A DNA stretch of 64,000 bases from Glaciecola sp034112105 (GTDB lineage Bacteria; Pseudomonadota; Gammaproteobacteria; Enterobacterales; Alteromonadaceae): the NCBI GenBank assembly GCA_034112105.1, contig JAWUVZ010000086.1, positions 1 to 64,000 on the forward strand, written 5' to 3'. The position numbers and the translations under genes were made by a program. The notes below the pieces were generated by a model. It was not told the DNA's origin and ran no database searches. It saw only the letters and a program-made list of their open reading frames with translations. This document shows positions 44,965-54,151 of this stretch, piece after piece. The stretch's first letter is position 1; every line of letters starts with the position of its first letter.

Positions 44965-45190
44965 TTGCGACGAGTTAGCCTAAGGATTTTATATGCGCAA
45001 GTATAAAGCATGCACAGAACAAGTACAGTTGTGAAGTAATTGCAACTGACTTCCCTCTTAAATTAGACAACCAGCAAGAAGATGGCCTATGAAAAATGGT
45101 CAGTAGAGAACATTAGTATCGGATTTACATGCTAAGTTGTTATAGAATGAAGGTAAGCACGTATATTAGGTATTATTTAGTGATTGCAGA

Positions 45191-46192
45191 ATGAAATCAG
45201 TCCAAACCGAATCGATTAAAAATAGCCATATCGCTAAAAGCACATCAACTGCAATGGACAAAACAGGCCATGCGAAGCCTGAAATGCACCATAGAAACCC
45301 ACATAATCTTGGCTATGATTTTGTTAAATTAGCTGAGTTACATCCCCCGATAGAAGACTGTTTAGCACGTAACCCAATGGGTAAACTAACCATTGATTTT
45401 TCCCAACCTTCAGCAGTAAAGGCACTTAATGCGGGATTACTCAAACAATTCTATCAAGTTCAACATTGGGACATTCCTGACGGTTTTTTATGTCCAGCGG
45501 TGCCGGGGCGCGCTGATTATATTCACTACCTAGCCGATTTACTCGGACACGATAATGACGGCAACATTCCTCGAGGAAAAAAAATCAAAGGGTTGGATAT
45601 TGGTACAGGAGCTAATCTAATATATCCAATAGTAGCTAGCCAAAGCTACGGTTGGAGTATGATAGGAAGCGATATTAATGAAGTATCATATGCTAGCGCA
45701 AGTCTTATTGTTGAATCTAATGCTAACTTACGAAAGCTCATTGAGGTGCGCCTTCAAAGACAACAAAAGGCTATATTTTCTGGCATTGTGAAGGAAAATG
45801 AGTCATTTGATTTTAGTCTATGTAACCCACCATTTCATATTTCTGCGGACGCTGCTTTGGCGGGAAGTCGCAAAAAAAATAAAAATTTAGCGAGGCATAG
45901 TCATAAACGCAGAGGTAAAGATTCAACAGCCAAAAATCAGTCCTCCCTCAATTTTGGTGGGCAATATAATGAGTTATGGTGCGAAGGTGGTGAATTTGAA
46001 TTTGTTAAAAATATGATAAATGAAAGTGTTGAGTACAAAAATCAAGTGACGTGGTTTACTTCATTGCTTTCGAAAAAAGAAAATGTCGGTCCTTTACTTC
46101 AGTTAGCAGAAAAACTTGGCGCAACACAATGTAAACAGATTAATATGGCACAAGGCGCAAAAGCCACTCGCTTTATTGCATGGCGTTTTTAA
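45191..46192 (+). CDS. rlmF: 23S rRNA (adenine(1618)-N6)-methyltransferase RlmF
   Basis: 333 aa from the first ATG. The conserved body begins at HHRNPHNLGYDFVKLAEL and contains WDIPDGFLCPAVPGRADYIHYLADLL, the SAM-binding LDIGTGANLIYPI and the catalytic NPPF in LCNPPFHIS, all RlmF features. E. coli RlmF is 308 aa. The extra ~30 N-terminal residues are low-complexity, so ATG codons at residues 22 or 32 are possible alternative starts. Single gene, divergent from pqiA. It modifies A1618 of 23S rRNA before ribosome assembly is complete. Confidence 0.95.
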   Translation: MKSVQTESIKNSHIAKSTSTAMDKTGHAKPEMHHRNPHNLGYDFVKLAELHPPIEDCLARNPMGKLTIDFSQPSAVKALNAGLLKQFYQVQHWDIPDGFLCPAVPGRADYIHYLADLLGHDNDGNIPRGKKIKGLDIGTGANLIYPIVASQSYGWSMIGSDINEVSYASASLIVESNANLRKLIEVRLQRQQKAIFSGIVKENESFDFSLCNPPFHISADAALAGSRKKNKNLARHSHKRRGKDSTAKNQSSLNFGGQYNELWCEGGEFEFVKNMINESVEYKNQVTWFTSLLSKKENVGPLLQLAEKLGATQCKQINMAQGAKATRFIAWRF

Positions 46193-46258
46193 CCCGCGAG
46201 CAATTTGCCAAAAAACTGTTAACCTAAAAGCGGTAAAAATAATAATAAGGGACTCTTT

Positions 46259-47581
46259 ATGGCTTCTTCTGACAATCCTAAACAGCATTCTTTTAACCTC
46301 GAATCTCCTATTAATAATGAAACAGAGGTAAAAAAGGAACATGAGTCGCAAATTGAGAACACCGATGTAAAGACTGCAATTACCGAAAAAAATAGCGACC
46401 AATTAGAGCCAGTGGCTCCTATTCAAAACGTTGTGATACCCACTCAATCCTCGTCATCTGGTGATGGAGAAACAAATCCACCGTCTAGCGAAAAAGTAGC
46501 AAAGCAAAGCCTTCGGCAAACACATGAAATTATCGCGCCTTACACTGAAGCGTCGAAGGCACCTCATACCCCAGAAAAAGAGACACTACGCGACAAAGAA
46601 ACGCGTGAAATTGTCACACCTTACGCTTTCACTGTTTCTCCTGAACTGTTGGGTCAACCTTTGGCAACGCCTGCTCGACGGGGTATTGCGATGCTAATCG
46701 ATGTATTCGTTATTGCAGTGCTAAGTGCGCTCAGCGGCTTACTATTTGCAGGTTTTGTCGCAATGACCTTGTTTAAGGCTGGAGATCGTTTAAAACAACA
46801 AAAGAACGTTAATATTATGCGACTGGCACTGCGCGGAAGTGCGGCATCTTTACTATTCATTATCGTATTTGCAATTGTCTCAGATATCGGCGAACCCGAT
46901 AAATCAATGTTGACCGAAGCTTCACAAAAAATAGAAAATGAAGAAACCATGAAAAGTCTTCTTGATCTTGCAGCTGCACTCATAGATATAGAATGCAAAA
47001 ACGATAGTGAATGCTTGCTTCAGTATGCCGAGGGCGTAGCGATCGGTGCTGCCGCAATGGAAGTCCCAGTAGAGGATATTAACGCAACAACAAGCGACAT
47101 TGTGTCCCAAAAAGAATGGGAAGATGAAAAAAAATCGTTGTTTATGGACAAATTTATCAACACATTAAACGAAGAACGCAATGCTTACACCGACGATATA
47201 TTAAAAATCACTCAAGCAACCGATACCTCTGAACAAAGCAACGCCGCTGATAGCCTAGTTAAATGGGTAAAAGGGATTATGTCTGACCTAGGTTTAGGTT
47301 TAGGTTTGGGCTGGGCAGCGCTTTACTTCAGCGTATTTACTGCCTGGTGGCGTGGACAAACCATTGGTAAAAAAATTGTAGGAATTGAAGTTGTTAAATT
47401 AGACGGAAATTACCCTTCCTTATGGGAAAGTTTCGGTCGCTATGGCGGCTATGGAGCTGGTTTTGCGACGGGACTATTAGGTTTTTTACAAATATATTGG
47501 GACCCTAATAGACAAGCTATTCAAGATAAAATATCAGAAACGCTGGTGCTTCGTTTGAAATCGAATGTCAGTAAGCAGTAA
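46259..47581 (+). CDS. RDD-family membrane protein with long polar N-terminal tail
   Basis: 440 aa. The first ~135 residues are polar and probably disordered. They contain two related blocks, THEIIAPYTEAS and TREIVTPYAFTV. An RDD domain then begins at ATPARRGIAMLIDVFVIAVL with the defining Arg and Asp, has two more helices, a long extramembrane stretch (about 215-345) and a final pair of membrane segments (LGLGLGLGWAALYFSVF, then WRGQTIGKKIVGIEVVKLDG). The last is the classical RDD end 'GQTxGKKxxGIxVV'. AAGGGA precedes the ATG. RDD proteins are linked to ion exchange in a few cases; the function here is unknown. Confidence 0.85.
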   Translation: MASSDNPKQHSFNLESPINNETEVKKEHESQIENTDVKTAITEKNSDQLEPVAPIQNVVIPTQSSSSGDGETNPPSSEKVAKQSLRQTHEIIAPYTEASKAPHTPEKETLRDKETREIVTPYAFTVSPELLGQPLATPARRGIAMLIDVFVIAVLSALSGLLFAGFVAMTLFKAGDRLKQQKNVNIMRLALRGSAASLLFIIVFAIVSDIGEPDKSMLTEASQKIENEETMKSLLDLAAALIDIECKNDSECLLQYAEGVAIGAAAMEVPVEDINATTSDIVSQKEWEDEKKSLFMDKFINTLNEERNAYTDDILKITQATDTSEQSNAADSLVKWVKGIMSDLGLGLGLGWAALYFSVFTAWWRGQTIGKKIVGIEVVKLDGNYPSLWESFGRYGGYGAGFATGLLGFLQIYWDPNRQAIQDKISETLVLRLKSNVSKQ

Positions 47582-47634
47582 GCTGCTTTAGTGGACATTA
47601 GTTTTCCTTACGAAAGGCCAATTAAGGACATTAA

Positions 47635-48237
47635 ATGAGTATTTCAGTTTTTCTCGCCGGCTTCTCTCTTGGGATATCGCTCATACTTGCTATTGGTGCG
47701 CAAAATGCATTTGTGCTTAAACAAGGTTTGAAGCAGCAACATGTATTTGTAGTTTGCCTCATTTGCGCCTTCTCTGATGCTATTTTAATCTCTGCCGGTA
47801 TCGCTGGTTTTGGCCTCATTGTACAAAAATTTCCACTGCTTGAACAAATTGCAAGATACGCTGGCGCGGCTTTCCTGTTTTTCTACGCTGCAGTCAGTTT
47901 TAACACTTTTTTTACGACGGAACATGCAATGAAAGCCGAAGGAAAAGAAGTCGGTAGCGCGGTTACAGCGGTATTAACTTGTTTAGCATTTACCTGGCTA
48001 AATCCGCATGTTTATTTAGATACATTCATATTACTCGGTTCTATTTCTACCCAATATGACGGCCAACAACTTGCTTTCGGGGTTGGAGCGGTGACCGGAT
48101 CTTTTGTGTTTTTCTTTTCGCTTGGGTATGGTGCTAAATTGCTAATTCCTGTGTTTAAAAACCCCAAAGCATGGAAAGTTCTTGAATTTATAATTGGGTT
48201 TGTCATGTTAGCACTGGGTATTAGTTTACTGGTTTAA
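47635..48237 (+). CDS. argO: LysE/ArgO-type amino acid exporter
   Basis: 200 aa with about six hydrophobic segments. The N-terminal LAIGAQNAFVLKQGLKQQHV and the later TAVLTCLAFTWLNPHVYLDTFILLGSIS match the ArgO/LysE signatures, including the conserved Asn-Pro. Members export arginine, lysine or related basic amino acids. It lies 53 bases downstream of the RDD gene. I cannot see an ArgP/LysG regulator nearby. ArgO is the best guess; the substrate is not proven by the sequence. Confidence 0.88.
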   Translation: MSISVFLAGFSLGISLILAIGAQNAFVLKQGLKQQHVFVVCLICAFSDAILISAGIAGFGLIVQKFPLLEQIARYAGAAFLFFYAAVSFNTFFTTEHAMKAEGKEVGSAVTAVLTCLAFTWLNPHVYLDTFILLGSISTQYDGQQLAFGVGAVTGSFVFFFSLGYGAKLLIPVFKNPKAWKVLEFIIGFVMLALGISLLV

Positions 48238-48303
48238 TTAGCAAGTTAATTTATGCTCCAATTAATCTAGCCAACGAATAGCCACAGCGGACAAAAATAA
48301 CAT

Positions 48304-48831
48304 ATGCAACAAAGCAAAGATTGCCATGGTCTGGGAGACAAACACTCTGCCTTAAAGGTATATATTGGTAATCGCCCTAACTTTACGTTCGCCCTCGATT
48401 CAAACGGCACTTACCCTGTTATAGCTGATGAGATAAATGCGATAGGCAATACCTGTGGAAATGGGTGGCGCAAAGTATTCAATGTATATGCAAAACTGAT
48501 GTTTGAGCTACCCCGAGAAACATTTCCTATGCAAAAGCTGCATAATAGTTGGCAACAATATCGCGATAATGAATTATTTAGAAGCTTAAGCAATACGGCG
48601 CTGATGTTCACCAAGCCTATAACAGACGACATTGAACCAACACATCTGTCTATTATTATGGGCCGAACTTATGCTAAATCATTGATATTGCCGACAAGCT
48701 TAGTATGGGAAACCGATGCGTTCGCTATCGATATCGAGCATAAATTGATTGTTTGTCCATACTTTGATTACAGACAACTATCAAATATGAAAATCAGCTA
48801 TTTGGTCAAACTTATTAATCGCTTAAAGTAA
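48304..48831 (+). CDS. Uncharacterised cytoplasmic protein
   Basis: 175 aa with no signal peptide or membrane segment. The chain starts MQQSKDCHGLGDKHSALKVYIGNRPNF and has conserved-looking blocks GNGWRKVFNVYAKLMFELP and IIMGRTYAKSLILP. I do not recognise a family. It stands alone between the LysE exporter and glnG, with codon usage like its neighbours. The frame is long, uninterrupted and flanked by normal spacing, so I accept it as a real gene of unknown role. Confidence 0.65.
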   Translation: MQQSKDCHGLGDKHSALKVYIGNRPNFTFALDSNGTYPVIADEINAIGNTCGNGWRKVFNVYAKLMFELPRETFPMQKLHNSWQQYRDNELFRSLSNTALMFTKPITDDIEPTHLSIIMGRTYAKSLILPTSLVWETDAFAIDIEHKLIVCPYFDYRQLSNMKISYLVKLINRLK

Positions 48832-48947
48832 GTTGCCGTGTTCTCGAAATCTATTAGATCCTGAGTTTCCAGACGGCGTTGTCGATTAATAATTCCAAAC
48901 GTCTTTCATTATTTAATGTTGGCTTATACGGGCTTTGCTACGCAACT

Positions 48948-50357
48948 TTATAAATCTACGTCCAACTCTTTCAGTTTTCTGGTTAATGTATTGCGTCCCC
49001 AACCTAGCTTTTTGGCTGCATCTTGCTTATGTCCATGCGTATATTTTAAAGCTCGCTGCAATAGAATTTTTTCAAAAGTAAGCGTTGCATCACTTAAAAT
49101 GTTGTCATATCCGGCGCCTAACTGCGAGTCGGCCCAAACAGATAGCAACGTTGTCCAGTCATTGCTTTGTTGCTCTACCTTCAAGTCATCAGGAGAAGCA
49201 ATCAGCTCTGGTGGTAAATCAGCGGGATGAATTTCTTTACCACTGGCCATAACGGTCAGCCAGCGACAGGTGTTTTCGAGCTGGCGAACGTTGCCAGGCC
49301 AACCTAGTTGGGAAAGAACTTTGGCAGCAGTTTTAGTTAATATTTTAACTTCCACATCTAATTCTTTTCCCGCTTTAGCTAAGAAATGATTAGCCAATAA
49401 GGGGATATCTTCCCGACGCTCATTTAATGATGGAATATGAATACGAATGACGTTTAAACGGTGATAGAGATCTTCTCGAAATTTACCTTCGGCAACACGT
49501 TTCTCAAGATTTTGATGTGTCGCTGCAATAATACGTACATCTACACTGACAGGATTATGCCCGCCGACTCTATAAAATTGCCCTTCTGCCAATACTCTTA
49601 ACAGACGAGTTTGCACATCAATAGGCATATCACCTATTTCATCTAGGAATAAGGTGCCTCCATCGGCTTGTTCAAAACGACCTTGGCGTGCTGCTTGTGC
49701 TCCAGTAAAGGCTCCTTTTTCATGACCAAATAATTCAGACTCCACCAAGTCGGCTGGAATAGCGGCCATATTTAATGCTACAAATGTATTTGCAGATCTT
49801 GGACTGTGTTTGTGTAACGCAAGAGCGACAAGCTCTTTACCTGTCCCTGACTGACCATTAATCAACACGCTAATTGATGAACGAGATAAACGCCCTACAG
49901 CACGAAAAACTTCCTGCATTGCTGGCGCTTCACCAATAATCTCTGCCGTTGGATTAACCTGAGCAACTTGTTTTAGCTTACTTTGCTCCTTGGCATGCTC
50001 AATTGCACGTTTGGTTAACGTCACAGCCTCATCAATATCAAAAGGCTTTGGCAAATATTCGAAAGCACCGCCTTGGTAGGCATTAACTGCGCTATCTAAA
50101 TCAGAATGTGCTGTCATTATTATGACTGGCATTTCGGGGTATCGTTGATGCACCTCTTTGAGTAATGTCATGCCATCCATTTGTGGCATTTTCACATCGG
50201 ATATAATGATTTGTGGTGCTTCGCCAGATTGAAGTTGACGTAATAGATCTTCAGGGTTTTCAAAACTGACGCAGGCAATGTTGGCTGTTTGCAATGCTTT
50301 TTGCAAAACCCAACGAATAGAGCTGTCGTCATCGACAATCCATACTGGTTCATTCAT
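48948..50357 (-). CDS. glnG: Nitrogen regulation response regulator GlnG (NtrC)
   Basis: Sigma-54-dependent activator. 469 aa, same as E. coli NtrC. The receiver domain (1-120) has the phospho-accepting Asp in IIISDVKMPQMDG. The AAA+ domain has Walker A GQSGTGKE, GAFTGA in ESELFGHEKGAFTGAQ, and Walker B GGTLFLDEIGDMP. The C-terminus carries a Fis-type helix-turn-helix (HKQDAAKKLGWGRNTLTRKLKEL). It begins two bases after the glnL stop. NtrC-type binding sites are found upstream of glnL and glnA in this window. Confidence 0.97.
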   Translation of the reverse strand: MNEPVWIVDDDSSIRWVLQKALQTANIACVSFENPEDLLRQLQSGEAPQIIISDVKMPQMDGMTLLKEVHQRYPEMPVIIMTAHSDLDSAVNAYQGGAFEYLPKPFDIDEAVTLTKRAIEHAKEQSKLKQVAQVNPTAEIIGEAPAMQEVFRAVGRLSRSSISVLINGQSGTGKELVALALHKHSPRSANTFVALNMAAIPADLVESELFGHEKGAFTGAQAARQGRFEQADGGTLFLDEIGDMPIDVQTRLLRVLAEGQFYRVGGHNPVSVDVRIIAATHQNLEKRVAEGKFREDLYHRLNVIRIHIPSLNERREDIPLLANHFLAKAGKELDVEVKILTKTAAKVLSQLGWPGNVRQLENTCRWLTVMASGKEIHPADLPPELIASPDDLKVEQQSNDWTTLLSVWADSQLGAGYDNILSDATLTFEKILLQRALKYTHGHKQDAAKKLGWGRNTLTRKLKELDVDL

Positions 50358-50359
50358 AA

Positions 50360-51454
50360 CTATTCGTGCCTTTTCTTAATAGGTAAATTGAGGGTAAATT
50401 CCGTGTGTCCTGGATAACTCTCTACATCAATTTTGCCATCGTGGTGGTTAGTTAGATTTTGCGCTATCGATAAACCCAAGCCACTGCCATTTTGCTTTGT
50501 TGTCACCATTGGATAAAATATGGTATCTCTGAGCTCCTTAGGAATGCCCGGCCCATTGTCAATAATGCTAATTAATGCGCTTAGCCCATAACGTTTGCCT
50601 TTGATCACTGATTGCCTTTCAATACGGGTTTTTAGTCTTATACATGCATTTTGTGTTTTGGCTGATTTCAATGCTTGCATACTATTTCGTGCAATATTTA
50701 GCAACGCTTGCTGCAACATGTCAGGATCAACATATAGGTCTGGTATTGATGGGTCATAGTCCCTTTCTATTTCTATCGCTATATCCTGTAGCGTATCGGC
50801 ATAAATAACTGAACGTACTTTCTCAATAACTTCATGAATATTGGTCCACTTCATTTGTGGCAAAGAATTTGGACCAAGAAGTCTATCAACTAATGAACAC
50901 AGGCGATCTGATTGATCAATAATCATCTGCGTGAATTCTTTTTGTTGTGGATTCGTCAGTTCTTTTTCGAGTAACTGCGCCGCGCCACGAATGCCACCTA
51001 GCGGATTTTTAATTTCATGAGCTAAACCTCGGACGAGCTCCTTCGCCGCTTCTTGTTGGGCATATTGCAAGGTTTCTTGGGTTATTTTTTTCTGCTTATC
51101 TATTTGCTTTATTTCTAGCAACATCATGCGTTGACCATCAATATCGAAACAAGTCGCCGTCATATCGGTCAATATACAACGTCCATCTTTAAAGCAAAGT
51201 TGTACCTCGGTTTCACTAAAGTCTTCATAATTACGAAGTGCGTCTTCAAAGGTCGAGCGCTCAACTCCGTCGTCCAAAAAGAACTCATAGAATTTGCGAT
51301 CATGAATTTGTTTCAATCCCGTTTCCAGCATCGCTAGAGCAGCATCATTGACATATAGAATATCAAAATGCTCATCAATAATGATGACTACTGTTTTCAA
51401 CATATTACGCAGTTGAAACGGAGATAAATTTATTGCTGCTAAACGGTCGTCCAT
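50360..51454 (-). CDS. glnL: Nitrogen regulation sensor histidine kinase GlnL (NtrB)
   Basis: Cytoplasmic kinase that phosphorylates NtrC and is controlled by PII. I use ATG 51454 (364 aa) because AAGGAC lies five to six bases upstream; a GTG 12 codons earlier extends the frame into the operator. A PAS domain (about 10-110) is followed by the phosphoacceptor H-box GLAHEIKNPLGGIRGAAQLL and the ATPase boxes NIARNSMQAL, DNGPGIP and GSGLGLSIAQNL. No membrane segment. glnG follows immediately. Confidence 0.96.
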   Translation of the reverse strand: MDDRLAAINLSPFQLRNMLKTVVIIIDEHFDILYVNDAALAMLETGLKQIHDRKFYEFFLDDGVERSTFEDALRNYEDFSETEVQLCFKDGRCILTDMTATCFDIDGQRMMLLEIKQIDKQKKITQETLQYAQQEAAKELVRGLAHEIKNPLGGIRGAAQLLEKELTNPQQKEFTQMIIDQSDRLCSLVDRLLGPNSLPQMKWTNIHEVIEKVRSVIYADTLQDIAIEIERDYDPSIPDLYVDPDMLQQALLNIARNSMQALKSAKTQNACIRLKTRIERQSVIKGKRYGLSALISIIDNGPGIPKELRDTIFYPMVTTKQNGSGLGLSIAQNLTNHHDGKIDVESYPGHTEFTLNLPIKKRHE

Positions 51455-51467
51455 AATGTCCTTGTGC

Positions 51468-51484
51468 TGCACTAAGTTTGTGCA
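51468..51484. promoter_or_regulatory. NtrC operator upstream of glnL
   Basis: TGCACTAAGTTTGTGCA is a near-perfect 17-bp match to the NtrC palindrome TGCACYA-N3-TRGTGCA. It ends 14 bases before the glnL ATG. In E. coli NtrC represses glnLp from such a site, so autorepression of glnLG is likely here too. An overlapping TGCAATGCAC follows. Confidence 0.75.
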
Positions 51485-51596
51485 ATGCACTATATTATGC
51501 GATTTAGTTACGTAATTAAATAAACAGTAAAAATTAGCTTGCCTGACTATATCCTGGATTAAACAGAGAAATGTAAGGTCTGCAATGCGGTATTAT

Positions 51597-52148
51597 TTAA
51601 TTACTGTTAGTTTGAGGCTTAATTAGCGCTGAAGGTTTGTGCATAAAGAAGCGTCTTACGGCAGACGATGCAATTACCTTGCCCGAAGTGCTAACAAAAT
51701 TGATTTGGTAGGAATACTCCCCTCTAGGCAGGTCCTTAACTAAAAATGTACCTGTAGTAGAGCGAAGTTTTTGCTCATGCAATGAAAGTTCGTAATGGCC
51801 TGGGGCATTTGGCGTTACTGAAGCGCTGATGGTTACGTTACCCATTGTGTTTCGAATAGTCCCATCAACAGCGGGAGAAGCAACACTGATTTTATGTTCA
51901 ACGGGTTTTTTCTGTTTAATGGTTTTAAGCTGTTTCGTTTTAACAGTTGGATTTTGTACTACAGTCGTCGTGTTAGAGGCAAAATCGAGCTCAACAGCTC
52001 CTGGCGTTGGTTGGTCTGAATAGGAAGTTGTTCCGTCTTTATTTACCGTTTTATATATTTTACCTGCGTGCACAGAATTCGACAGTGCTAGACCAAAGAT
52101 GATCAGTACCATAAAACGTTTCGATGTTAAGAACTTAGCTATATTCAT
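51597..52148 (-). CDS. Exported DUF4124-domain protein
   Basis: 183 aa. The signal peptide ends near SVHAGK. The next ~50 residues, KIYKTVNKDGTTSYSDQPTPGAVEL, are the DUF4124 domain (the 'x-Y-x-W/V-x-D-x-x-G-x-x-x-Y-S-D-x-P' pattern). A Lys-rich linker is followed by a beta-rich domain (about 90-170) resembling an Ig-like fold. It lies between glnA and glnL on the same strand, but the glnA terminator precedes it, so it probably has its own promoter. The function is unknown. Confidence 0.8.
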   Translation of the reverse strand: MNIAKFLTSKRFMVLIIFGLALSNSVHAGKIYKTVNKDGTTSYSDQPTPGAVELDFASNTTTVVQNPTVKTKQLKTIKQKKPVEHKISVASPAVDGTIRNTMGNVTISASVTPNAPGHYELSLHEQKLRSTTGTFLVKDLPRGEYSYQINFVSTSGKVIASSAVRRFFMHKPSALIKPQTNSN

Positions 52149-52189
52149 ATAAGTAACCTACGTGAGATCTTGATAGTGTAGTCGTTTTC

Positions 52190-52221
52190 AAATAAAAAAA
52201 AAGCCTGTAAACACAGGCTTT
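52190..52221 (-). terminator. Terminator of glnA
   Basis: AAAGCCTGT (52200-52208) pairs with ACAGGCTTT (52213-52221) around a four-base loop. On the minus strand it runs into a long T tract (plus-strand A run 52194-52202). It separates glnA from the DUF4124 gene. Confidence 0.85.
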
Positions 52222-52302
52222 AGTATAGATATTTATATTTAGTTAAAGCTGAGCCAATGAATGGTCAACTTATCGACCCAACGCAACCTAAATAATTAGC
52301 AC

Positions 52303-53712
52303 TTATACGCTGTAGTACATTTCAAACTCAACGGGGTGAGTTGACATATTTAGTTTTTCAACGTCAGCAGACTTCAGCTTAATGTAAGCGTCGATCATGT
52401 CGTTGCTCATTACACCACCAACTGTTAAGAAGTCACGGTCTGTATCTAGTGCCGCTAAAGCTTCTTCTAGTGAACTAGCAACTTTAGGGATCTGCGCCGC
52501 TTCTTCAGGTGGTAAGTCGTATAAATCTTTGTTCATTGACTCGCCTGGATGGATCTTATTCTTTATTCCGTCAAGACCAGCCATCAACAAAGCAGTAAAC
52601 GCTAAGTATGGATTAGCTGATGGGTCAGGGAAACGAACTTCGATGCGACGCGCTCTTTCACTCGTTACGTAAGGAATACGAATGGAAGCCGAACGGTTAC
52701 GCGCTGAGTAAGCTAACATAACTGGTGCCTCGAAACCTGGGACCAAACGCTTGTAGGAGTTGGTTGACGCATTGGCAAAAGCATTGATTGCCTTCGCATG
52801 TTTTATAATGCCGCCGATATAGAACAATGCTTCGTCAGAAAGACCCGCATAACTATCACCAGCAAAGGTGTTTTTGCCGTCTTTGGTAATTGACATATGG
52901 CAATGCATACCAGAACCATTATCACCGACTAGAGGCTTCGGCATAAAGGTAGCCGTTTGGCCGTATGCGTCTGCAACGTTATGCACTACATACTTGTATA
53001 TTTGAATTTCGTCTGCTTTTTTAACCATTGTATTAAATTTACAGGCTATTTCATTTTGTCCTGCAGTGGCAACTTCGTGGTGATGAGCTTCAACAACTAA
53101 GCCCATTTCTTCCATAACCAGACACATTGCTCCACGCGTATCATGCGCAGAATCGACTGGAGCTACGGGGAAATATCCGCCTTTAACGCCAGGACGATGT
53201 CCTTTGTTACCGCCTTCGAATTCAGCACCAGAGTTCCAAGACGCTTCTTCAGCATCAATTTTGAAAAACGAACCCGACATATCTGTGTGGTAACGGACGT
53301 CGTCGAATAAAAAGAACTCTGGCTCTGGGCCAAATAAAACAGCATCACCGATGCCTGTGGATTTCAAATAGGCTTCACCACGTTTAGCAACCGAGCGCGG
53401 GTCACGATCATAACCTTGCATCGTTGATGGTTCGAGAACGTCACAAGTAATATTAATTTGTGTCTCTTCCGCGAACGGGTCTAAAACCGCCGTTGTAGGA
53501 TCTGGCATGAGCACCATGTCAGACTCATTGATGCCTTTCCAGCCGGCAATTGATGAACCGTCGAACATTTTACCTTCTTCAAAGAAGTCTTCATCTACTT
53601 GGTGTGTAGGGATAGTAACATGCTGCTCTTTACCCTTTGTATCCGTAAAGCGCAAATCAATAAATTTTGCTTCGCTTTCTTTAATTAGCTCTAGTGCCGA
53701 CTCAATTGACAT
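52303..53712 (-). CDS. glnA: Glutamine synthetase type I (GlnA)
   Basis: Makes glutamine from glutamate, ammonia and ATP. 469 aa from ATG 53712, which has GGAGGGCAGT as a strong Shine-Dalgarno; the frame extends 26 codons further upstream but those are not used. Signature DGSSIAGWKGINESDM, the Glu/His-rich metal sites AHHHEVATAGQNEI and NGSGMHCHMSI, and the adenylylation loop KSADVEKLNMSTHPVEFEMYY near the C-terminus with NLYDLPPEEA-like NKDLYDLPPEEA before it. The conserved adenylylation Tyr is that of NKDLYDLPP. Likely driven by the sigma-54 promoter at 53811-53826. Confidence 0.98.
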   Translation of the reverse strand: MSIESALELIKESEAKFIDLRFTDTKGKEQHVTIPTHQVDEDFFEEGKMFDGSSIAGWKGINESDMVLMPDPTTAVLDPFAEETQINITCDVLEPSTMQGYDRDPRSVAKRGEAYLKSTGIGDAVLFGPEPEFFLFDDVRYHTDMSGSFFKIDAEEASWNSGAEFEGGNKGHRPGVKGGYFPVAPVDSAHDTRGAMCLVMEEMGLVVEAHHHEVATAGQNEIACKFNTMVKKADEIQIYKYVVHNVADAYGQTATFMPKPLVGDNGSGMHCHMSITKDGKNTFAGDSYAGLSDEALFYIGGIIKHAKAINAFANASTNSYKRLVPGFEAPVMLAYSARNRSASIRIPYVTSERARRIEVRFPDPSANPYLAFTALLMAGLDGIKNKIHPGESMNKDLYDLPPEEAAQIPKVASSLEEALAALDTDRDFLTVGGVMSNDMIDAYIKLKSADVEKLNMSTHPVEFEMYYSV

Positions 53713-53810
53713 ACTGCCCTCCGATAAAAAAATGTCATTGCACAGACTTCGCGTCCGTACAAATGTTAACGCTATTCTATAAGTTTTCAAAATAGCTATG
53801 TAAAACTATA

Positions 53811-53826
53811 AGCGATATTCGTGCCA
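53811..53826 (-). promoter_or_regulatory. Sigma-54 (-24/-12) promoter of glnA
   Basis: Read on the minus strand, TGGCACGAATATCGCT matches TGGCAC-N5-TTGCW with one mismatch, and the GG-N10-GC spacing is exact. The predicted start of transcription is near 53800, about 88 bases ahead of the glnA ATG. Confidence 0.75.
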
Positions 53827-53899
53827 TATAGCAATGAAATAAAAGTCCGTGTAAACACTGGCTTGGCATTGAAGTGTGCATTAAATGGCGCGCCCCTAC

Positions 53900-53966
53900 T
53901 GCACCAAAAAGATCCCAAAAGAGATTAATTTGGTGCAAAATCATTTTAATGTGTTTTTTTGGTGCA
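53900..53966. promoter_or_regulatory. NtrC enhancer half-sites upstream of glnA
   Basis: TGCACCA (53900-53906), TGGTGCA (53931-53937) and TGGTGCA (53960-53966) are perfect NtrC half-sites. Their centres are 31 and 29 bases apart and lie about 103, 134 and 163 bases upstream of the predicted glnA start. The first two match the positions of the strong E. coli glnAp2 enhancer sites (about -108 and -140). The partner half-sites are degenerate. Confidence 0.55.
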
Positions 53967-54151
53967 TATTAATAAGCAACAACGCGTTTAAGCTGACTTC
54001 GTTGCTTACCAAAAATCGTTTTTCTGTATTGAAAAAATTATTATGCAAGAAAATCAGCTACTTTTCGGTCGTAATGTCGTAAATGAATATAACAATGTAA
54101 GCTACAACAACTTACGCAAAACTTTGCCGATAAAATAACGAGACTGGAGAT

